Shown: positions 56,626 to 64,000 of the stretch, piece by piece | Layout: each line of letters starts with the position of its first letter | How positions within the stretch are numbered: position 1 is the first letter of the stretch | Assembly: GCA_027625915.1 (NCBI GenBank) | Contig: JANTQA010000023.1 | Location: forward strand, 7,998,001-8,062,000 | DNA length: 64,000 nt | DNA from: Anaeramoeba flamelloides | Lineage: Eukaryota; Metamonada; Anaeramoebidae | Direction of reading: 5' to 3' | Position numbers and translations under genes: made by a program | Notes under the pieces: model-generated | What the model was told of the DNA's origin: nothing | What the model saw: only the letters and a program-made list of their open reading frames with translations | Database searches by the model: none

Positions 56626-58751
56626 ATAACAGAAATATTTCTTTAAAATTTTTTTAGCTTTTAATTGTTTAAAGTGTGTGAAGGGTACAGTAAGTTTGGT
56701 TTTGAATATACACATTATAATTATGAATATAAAATAACCATTCTAGTAAAAGATCATGGATTTAACAACTCAAAAAAAAAATCAAAAAAATAAAAAGAAA
56801 TATATAATATACTTGAGATAATCCCAAGTTTCAAAATTAGTAATAAAAGGGTATTAAAAAACAATTATTTGTTAAGTTACTCACCTGTTGGAATTTAATC
56901 ACTCTTTCTGAGATTTAAATACTTAACTTTATTTCTTTCTTTCTTTTTTTTTTTGGATTTTAGACAGTTGTAATTTAATTCTAAAAGTTTAATATTGGTC
57001 GGTTAAAATATTCACTTATATACAATCATTTTTAAATAATCTGTTTTGATTCAAAATATTCCACTGAAAGTTAGAAATAAAATAAAAGATCTGAAGATTA
57101 TTAATCAAAGTACAGTTTACAAAAACACGTGTTCACAGCGCTTAAAAAATGCCAAATGAAAAAAAAAAACATGTTTTGTGTTTCCTTGTGTTGAAATACA
57201 CGATCCATTTAACAAACCATTATTATATATATCGCCAAATATCTTATAGGGGTTAACTTATTGGTCTTTAATAATATTTTTAAATTATGAAATGAATTTT
57301 GACAAATTTTTTTATAATTTTTTATTTTTTTGAAAATGGGAGATTTTTAGAGAAAAATCTATTTTTTATCATTCATTTTCAGAATTTCTTTTTAAATGGT
57401 AGAGACTAAAGAAACCAATATAATATTTAATTATTTGTTTATTGTTGATTCTTATGATCATTTAATGTATAGACTTTCTTGGAAAAAAGCAGCCCTGCTT
57501 TTTTTTTTTTGAAACATTATGTTTAAAAACTTTTTAATCATTATTTTAGTAATAGTATTTTTAGATCGAAATCATAATAATCTCCCAAAATTTTGTACTA
57601 AAAGTAATTAGAGTAAAATAATAATACAATACTATTCGAAATTTTCACTTTTTGATTATTTTTCAATCTGATCAAAATAAAGTTTTGTTTATTTCTTTTG
57701 TTCTCGTTGATTTTTCTCCTATTCACAAGGTACTTTCTTAAAAAACTTTTTTCACTCATAAAATAAAATTCTATATGAGAATTTTGATGGAGAAATTGAA
57801 TGTTAAACATTTAACATTACTTAAAGTATATTGTGCACATTCACCTTTTTATTTAGACAATGATATTGTTTTTTAGACTGATAAATTCAAATAAATTGAA
57901 TAAAATTTTTAGTTCAATTTTCATTTTTGTAATCAATTAACTCTACCAATAAAACAACTCAAGAGGACAAATCTTTTGAATGAAAAACCAATTTTATAAA
58001 GTTTCTTTCCATTTAAAAGAATAGAGTGCTTTAATAAAAGCTTGAGTCAAAAAATTTGTAAAACTGAAAACTAATTAAAAATGTTATGCTATTTCTTTGA
58101 ATTTCTTAGTGCTTGTTAAAAAAAAAAATAATGAATTATTTATCCGGATCCTAAATTGACTACCTAAAATTAACATAACAAAGTATTAAAAACTGTTTTT
58201 TGAACCTCTGGAAATTGATAACCCAATGAGAATTCTAACTTCCTTGTTAAGATTTTAGTTCTCAGCTCCAAAAAAAAATATCACGCTCAACGACCTTAAA
58301 CAAAATAAATCAAAAGTGTATTGTTATAAGTGAGCTTTATTTCCAAAAATCAGGACATTCCAATCCAAGACCTAAAAATTGTTATCAAGATTAATTTTAA
58401 AATTTTTTTTCACAAAACAAAATACAACAACAAGATTTAAAAAATCATAATAGTGTAGAACGTGAATTTACATTTTTTAAAAGCAATTCCAATTAAAAAA
58501 AAACTTTCAACAAAAATGAAAAAACAATAATTCTCAACAAGACAAAATAAATATTTCTTTTAGAAAAGAATAATTGTTCAACTGTAGAAATTAGAACCTT
58601 CAAACATAATCATTTTTTTAGAAAACTTTTTTGTTTAAATATTTTTTATTTATTTAAATTCTTTTTTTAATTAATAACAAGAAAATACTTTTTTTCACAC
58701 CACTAAAAAAATACAAAGTTTAGTTTCAAGGTAAATTCATTAACTAACGTG
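56626..58751. other. AT-rich intergenic sequence; repeat fragment at 57872-58135
   Basis: 57872-58135 aligns with 4788-5200 of the unclassified repeat family. CACGTG palindromes occur at about 55587 and 57127. No gene recognised; the right end is the 5' flank of the SANT/Myb gene. Confidence 0.4.
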
Positions 58752-60368
58752 ATGGATCAACAAAAAGAGGAAAAAATAAATGAACCAAAAAGTAACGATT
58801 TTGAGAACTTTTTTTCACAAATCTCCCAAAACAAAAATATTGAACGTTCTTTTGCCCTACACCTTTACTCAACGACTGAAAACAAAAACAACATTTTGTA
58901 CTTAATTAACGATCAAAATTGGCTGAACCAAGAAATCAAAAAATGGAAAGAATTTGAAAAAACCAAACAAGGTCAATCACAAGTAAAAGAAAACAAAAAA
59001 GAAAAAGAAAAAGAACAAGAACAAGAAAAGGAAAAGGAAAAGGAAAAGGAAAAAGAAAAAGAAAAAGAAAACCCAAACAAAGATGAAGAAGAGGCGACTG
59101 TAATCCAGTTGTCGATAAACGACGATTTGCTCGGTACCGAACTGGAAAAAAGTTTCCAAGAAGAAAGCTTTTTAAATCTAAAATCAGATCGCGATTTATA
59201 TCTGGAGAATGGCGAAAAAACGAAGGAAAAGGAAGAAAATAGAAACCAAACTGTGAATAGCGGACAAATTAATGAAACCAAACCACCAAACGAGACGGTT
59301 AATCCCACGCCAACTATAAGCGCCCCTAAGAGTCGAAGGATTTCTCTTTTATCAGAAAAAAAAAGCACTTCGTCTGGTCGTAATATTAAAACCAACAGCC
59401 GAATCAATAACTATCTGGAATCTTTGGAGTCGAGTTTAGATTCGGGGTCTTCAAGTTCGGATTTCAAACCAAACTCGGGCTCTGAATCTGATCACTTGGT
59501 TGTGTCCGAAACAGAATTGGAAATCATGATCAAAGAGAATAGTTATCGTCCCAAAACCGAAGACGAGCCAGAGGAAGAGGGCAACGAAAAAACGAAAAGC
59601 AAAAAGAAAGTGAAGGAAAAGGAAAAAAAGAAAAGGGTGTATAAAAAGAGAAGAAGAAACAAGCGATATAGCAACTTGCCAAGGCCAAAGGACCCGCCAC
59701 CGGATTGGGACAAATGGTCATACGTGAAGCAGGATGCATGGCTGCGGTATGTCCAGAACCCCAACTCTTACTACTACCGCTTCAACGAGAAGGGCGAACA
59801 AGACAAAAAGGGGAAATGGTCCGAGGAAGAAGAACAGCTGTTTGAAAGGAGGCTAGAAGAGTTTGGGCCCAGGGATTGGGGGCTTTTTTCCATTTCAATA
59901 CCTGGGCGATGCGGCGTCATGTGCTCAAACCATTTCCGCAAAAGGCTGCTCCACGAACCAGACTTTTTTACAAAATGGGGCGACGAATTCCGTTTAATTG
60001 ATGGCAAACTTAAATACGTCGGCGTTTTGCGAATTCTGCAATCAAACGAAAAAAGGAAAAAACAAACCACACTTGAAAACGAAGCCCTGATGCTGACATT
60101 TGATAAAAAAAATCAAAAAATAAACAACCAAAATAGAAGAAGAATAAGAAAGAGTCTCCACAAGTTGATCAATAATAACACCTTTGAAAACGCAGGCGAA
60201 AACGCTTCCAATAATAACAACACAGAGAACAATAACAACACCCAGAATGAGAATGGGAACGTAGATGGAAATGTGAATGGAAACGGGGGCAATAGTGTTA
60301 ATTTTACTTCAAATATTGGCTTGGACAATATTTTGGAAAGTTTGGGGATTGAAACAGAAAACGATTAA
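58752..60368 (+). CDS. SANT/Myb-domain protein with Glu-Lys and Asn-rich regions
   Basis: Single exon of 538 residues from ATG at 58752 (the frame is open a little further up, through GTG). Residues about 352-402 form one Myb/SANT repeat: GKWSEEEEQLFERRLEEFG, then RDWGLFSISIPGR and CGVMCSNHFRKRLLH, with Trp356 and Trp376 and Phe in place of the third Trp. Just before it is a conserved-looking stretch LPRPKDPPPDWDKWSYVKQD AWLRYVQNP with several aromatic residues, after a basic region (KKKRVYKKRRRNKRYSN) that may be a nuclear localisation signal. The N-terminal third holds a long Glu-Lys/Glu-Gln run, the middle Ser-rich acidic sequence, the end Asn/Gly-rich repeats. A nuclear DNA- or chromatin-binding role is likely; whether it is a transcription factor is unknown. 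The core is more GC-rich than the flanks. Confidence 0.88.
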   Translation: MDQQKEEKINEPKSNDFENFFSQISQNKNIERSFALHLYSTTENKNNILYLINDQNWLNQEIKKWKEFEKTKQGQSQVKENKKEKEKEQEQEKEKEKEKEKEKEKENPNKDEEEATVIQLSINDDLLGTELEKSFQEESFLNLKSDRDLYLENGEKTKEKEENRNQTVNSGQINETKPPNETVNPTPTISAPKSRRISLLSEKKSTSSGRNIKTNSRINNYLESLESSLDSGSSSSDFKPNSGSESDHLVVSETELEIMIKENSYRPKTEDEPEEEGNEKTKSKKKVKEKEKKKRVYKKRRRNKRYSNLPRPKDPPPDWDKWSYVKQDAWLRYVQNPNSYYYRFNEKGEQDKKGKWSEEEEQLFERRLEEFGPRDWGLFSISIPGRCGVMCSNHFRKRLLHEPDFFTKWGDEFRLIDGKLKYVGVLRILQSNEKRKKQTTLENEALMLTFDKKNQKINNQNRRRIRKSLHKLINNNTFENAGENASNNNNTENNNNTQNENGNVDGNVNGNGGNSVNFTSNIGLDNILESLGIETEND

Positions 60369-61691
60369 TTTCAAAGATCAATTTAACACTTTAAGATTTT
60401 TATTTTTTTATTTTTAATTTTTTCTAATTTACACAATTTTTTCAATAAAAATTCTGAAATAAATTCTTTATGTTAAATAATGCTAAAGCGAGATTATTTA
60501 TATTATTTTTTTTTTTTTTATCAAATAATGAATTCAATTTTATTTTATTGATCCTTTTTTGAATTATGCTTTTCATTCTAATAGTCATTTTTTTTTTTTA
60601 TTTTATTTTATTTTTTTTTTTTTTTTGAGAAAAAGAAACGAATTGTGATTCATATTTCTATTTTTAATTGAAATTATGCTTATTTTTTATATGTTTATTT
60701 CAACCCATCCTTTTTAAATCTTATATTAGTATGATTTATCAATAAATTTTCATAAAAAGTAATTTTTTTTTCTTTTTTTTTAAAGAAAAGTTATCCTGTG
60801 AGTTATAATCTACTCCCCAAAAGACCAATAATAAGCAACCCCACATACTTTTAAGCATTTTGGGAGTGCCTGAGAGTGATGTCAAGTGTCATGGAGTACC
60901 TAAGCTTTCTTGAAGTTTTCTATTTTATTTATTAAGTATTCTAGGCTTTTTTGAGTTTTCTATTGATTTTCAGAATAAATAGAAAACTCAATAAAACCTA
61001 ACAAAAATCTATTGATTTTCCAAATAAACAGAAAACTCAAGTTAAGCTATGGGCACTTTCCCAGAATTCAAAAGAATAGAGAAAAATCCACCATTTTACT
61101 TAATTCTTTTAAATTCTGGAAAAGTTAATTACCACTTTTTCTTAATTTAAGAAATAAACCGAAAATTAAATTTATTTTCTGTTTTTTCTCAAATTGAAAA
61201 AAAAGAAAAACACAAGGCAAAACATGAGGTAAATTTGTTGAATCACCAGAGTTAAATAATAACACAGATAATAATAATAGAAAGAAAAATATTTAATAAG
61301 ATCTAAAAAAAGTATTTTTTTTTTTTTAAATAATAACAATACAATCAAGATTATTTTGGTTAGATAAAAAAATCCAAATGAAACAAGTAAAAACACATTT
61401 ATTGTATCTAAAAAGGGAAATTATTAAAATCAAAAAGTTGAAAAAAAATTAATTTCTAAAAATGTTAAGATATTATATGATTTAATAGGAAGTGGTTTTT
61501 TTTGAACTATACCATTCTCTTATCAAATAAAATTACCAAAATTTTTAACAAAATATTTTTTTCTAATTTTATCAAAATTTTGTTTAGTTTTTCTTTTTTT
61601 AAACATTCAGAGCTAAGTTTTAAAAAAAATCAGAAAATACTAATAAATATTACAAAAAATGAGACCAGGTAACACCTTTAATACACATAAA

Positions 61692-61727
<36 letters not shown>

Positions 61728-62481
61728 TAAAAAAAAAAAAACAAAAAAAAAAACAAACACCTTTAACCCTTTTTTTTATTAAAAACTCTTAATAATAAAA
61801 TTAATAATCTTTTTTTTTAAATTTTGATTCACCCTTTTTTTGAATAATTTTTTTTTTAATTTTTAACAAACCAAGCTTTTATGCATGTTGAATAAAATAA
61901 TATTGGAATATTGTTAAAATTCATTCAAGAACTATTCTTGAAATTTAATTATAATTTTTTTTTTTACGAATTATTATTTAAGGAGAATTAATTTTTTTGA
62001 AATATTCTTTTAGAAAATATTTTTCCCCAATGATACTATATAAAATACCATCAACAAATATTAAATAAAATAATTCTAAAGAAAATAAAAAATAAGAACT
62101 TAAAAGCAATTCTACGAGAAAATAACGAAATTGAATTTATGGTTGATAATATTTGAGGTTTTAAAATAATATTTAATTAACATTCGAACCACATTTTCGA
62201 AATTATTTATTAAACTATATAAAAAAATGTATCTAATCGATCAATAAAAGTAAATTCAATTAATTTATTTTCTTATAAAAACGAAAACGAAGAATATGAA
62301 TTAAATTACTAAGATTTTTCAATTAACCAAAGTATTTTAATATTCTTTCAAAAAAATTTTTATAAATTAATTGAAATTATTATGAATTAAACCACATTTT
62401 TCAATTAACCCCTCAAAAATATACCAACATCACATAAAATCCTATATATTTTAAATACCTTTCATAACAAAATAATTAATA
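60369..62481. other. AT-rich intergenic sequence; repeat fragment and (TA)n
   Basis: 60860-61170 resembles 46275-46560. 60955-61050 contains an imperfect inverted repeat of GAGTTTTCTATTGATTTTC. (TA)15 at 61694-61724. No gene recognised. Confidence 0.45.
61694..61724. repeat. (TA)n microsatellite
   Basis: Uninterrupted TA run of about 15 units. Confidence 0.9.
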
Positions 62482-62674
62482 AAGTCAGTTTAAAATTTAC
62501 TGCACAAACTTTCAATGGAATCAAGGCACAAAAAAACCCCAAATTGAGTCACAAAATTTGGAATTTTTTTTTACTAATTATTTGACTATAATCTGAATTT
62601 TGTGCCTTAATTTGGGATTTTTATTGTTCTTTAAATTTTGATGAAAGTTTGTGCCTTAAAAGTGAAACTTATAG
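62482..62674. mobile_element. Fold-back MITE family F, copy 4 of 4
   Basis: Left AAGTCAGTTTAAAATTTACT and GCACAAACTTTCAATGGAAT, right GATGAAAGTTTGTGCCTTAA then AAGTGAAACTTATAG; inner arms GGCACAAAAAAACCCCAAAT and GTGCCTTAATTTGGGATTTT. TA at both borders. About 193 bp. Confidence 0.8.
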
Positions 62675-64000
62675 TAGTTAAAATGATTAAAATACATAAT
62701 AATGTTAATATGGCTATTTTTTTTTAGCAATTAATAATGAAATGTACAAAAAAAAATAAAAATAAATATTTGTATTTTCATTATAAAATTTTTTTATTAA
62801 AATAAACTATTCTCAGTTAAAATATGCTTATTTAAGGTATAAATTAAATAAATTATACAACTTTCAATCAAGTTTATATTCAAAATAAAATTTCAAATTG
62901 TAGATCTTATCATTTTTTCAAATTTATTAATTTTTCTTTTTTTTATTTTATCTACTTTCTCTCTCTCTATCCCTCTCTCTCTCTTTGTGTTTTCATGAAA
63001 AAAATATTAATTTTAAAACCCACTTTAACGCCATACAAATTGATGTTAAATAACACAAATTACAATTTAGCCAAATACTATCCAATAAGATTATTACAAA
63101 TAATTTTAATTCTAAAAAAATTGAAAAAGTTTATTTGGAAAATTATATTGATAAAAAGTACCCATTTTTGGTATATTTTATTATTTTTTTTTGGAAAATT
63201 TCTAGTTTGTTCAGGCTTTTTATCGAAAAGCAAACTCCCATCTGTTATTTATTTTTATCTTATTTCTAAACAATCTATTATTGGATAATTCTTGAAAAAT
63301 CCCTAAAATTTCTTTTTTTTTTGCTTATCCAATTTGAGCAAAATACGGTTTATTAATTAGCAGAAGATCTTGACAGAATAAAGAAACTCTTTTGAACCAT
63401 TTTATTTACTTTAATTTATATTTTACATTATTAAAGATTATACTATTGACAAACAACAGACAATTGACAACATCAGTTTAATTTTTAATTATAAAACCAA
63501 ATAAAAAACATTAATTTAAAATATTAAAAATTATAAATAAAAATATTATCTAAAACTGATCAAATATTAATAATACAAAAGAATAATTTGAAAAGATTAC
63601 ATTTTATTAAATTTTTATCTATTTTTAATAGAATACAATTTTATAAATTGGATCACAAAAAAAAAAAAAAATAGAAAATTTTTACAAATTTTTATTAAAC
63701 TAGCTAGATTTAATTTATAATTCAAACCAAGATATTATTAATGTTATTAAAGAAAGAAATACTTTATTAACACTTGAATATGGTGAGAAAAAAATCTTAT
63801 AAATAATATACCAAACACAATTAATAACATTTTAGTTAGATTGTTTCAAAAAAATTTATAAAGGAAAAAAATACTTTAGAAATCTAGTTTCAGATTACCA
63901 ATTTGATTTTTTTAATTTAAAAAATATTAGAGAATATATGTAAAAAATTTCTTTTTGAATAAAAAATAAAAATAAATATCAAAATAAAAAATTTTAAATG
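62675..64000. other. AT-rich sequence to the window end; (CT)-rich tract at 62953-62985
   Basis: A pyrimidine tract (CTCTCTCTATCCCTCTCTCT) precedes a 97-codon frame (62995-63288, plus) with hydrophobic segments and no family likeness; I do not call it a gene. Nothing else recognised. Confidence 0.4.

Noticed and set aside
62995-63288. 97-codon hydrophobic plus frame
   Set aside because: AT-rich chance frame; no family, no splice context, isolated.
1-64000. tRNA, rRNA, CRISPR or retroelement remains
   Set aside because: I looked for tRNA T-loop signatures, rRNA-like GC islands, regular spacer arrays and reverse-transcriptase motifs and found none that hold up; a tRNAscan or Infernal run would settle the RNA genes.

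Overview
The window is nuclear DNA of a unicellular eukaryote. It is extremely AT-rich (roughly four fifths A+T by eye), its spliced genes carry GT-AG introns, and its gene set is eukaryotic signalling and nuclear machinery: a heterotrimeric G-protein alpha subunit, a protein with two RasGEF modules, a PIAS-type SP-RING protein, an ABHD17-like serine hydrolase, a SANT/Myb protein and a bZIP-like protein. Coding regions carry poly-Asn runs and long Glu-Lys runs encoded by GARAAR hexamers. Gene density is low, about one supported gene per 7-8 kb. This style fits an amoeboid protist, with Anaeramoeba-like metamonads or amoebozoans the first guesses; the assignment is inference from style, not proof. 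Genes use TAA or TGA stops and the standard code reads cleanly.

Layout. 1-2123 (minus) is a long open frame running off the left edge and encoding a DDE-type DNA-transposon protein resembling the Plavaka/CACTA-like group, with a 124-bp alternating tandem repeat at its 5' side. 2.8-9.2 kb is repeat-rich: an unclassified interspersed repeat, a 0.54-kb TA-flanked element, and a 1.06-kb mariner relic with recognisable transposase remains. 9.2-9.8 kb is the 3' exon of a multi-pass membrane protein, with a hidden lysine-rich terminal exon converging on it (10.05-10.34 kb, minus). 10.3-22.4 kb holds the bZIP-like gene (16.1-16.8 kb, minus) and several repeats. 22.4-25.8 kb (minus) is the 1110-residue double RasGEF gene. 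30.4-31.8 kb (minus) is the SP-RING gene, split between two frames at an A8 homopolymer. 36.96-44.65 kb (plus) is the G-alpha gene, assembled here from six exons; two giant introns (3.4 and 2.9 kb) are packed with transposon remains. 44.9-50.5 kb is again repeats, including a CpG-rich pair of segments bounding a 1.6-kb block. 51.3-53.4 kb (plus) is the ABHD17-like hydrolase in two exons, and 58.75-60.37 kb (plus) the SANT/Myb gene. The rest is AT-rich sequence with no gene I can support.

Functionally, G-alpha, the double RasGEF and the ABHD17-like hydrolase (a family that depalmitoylates Ras-type and other lipidated proteins) all belong to membrane GTPase signalling, but they are far apart and I see no sign of co-regulation. 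The dominant theme outside genes is Tc1/mariner-superfamily debris: at least six sets of TIR-bearing elements with TA at their borders, several in two to four copies, some nested, some sitting in (TA)n microsatellites.
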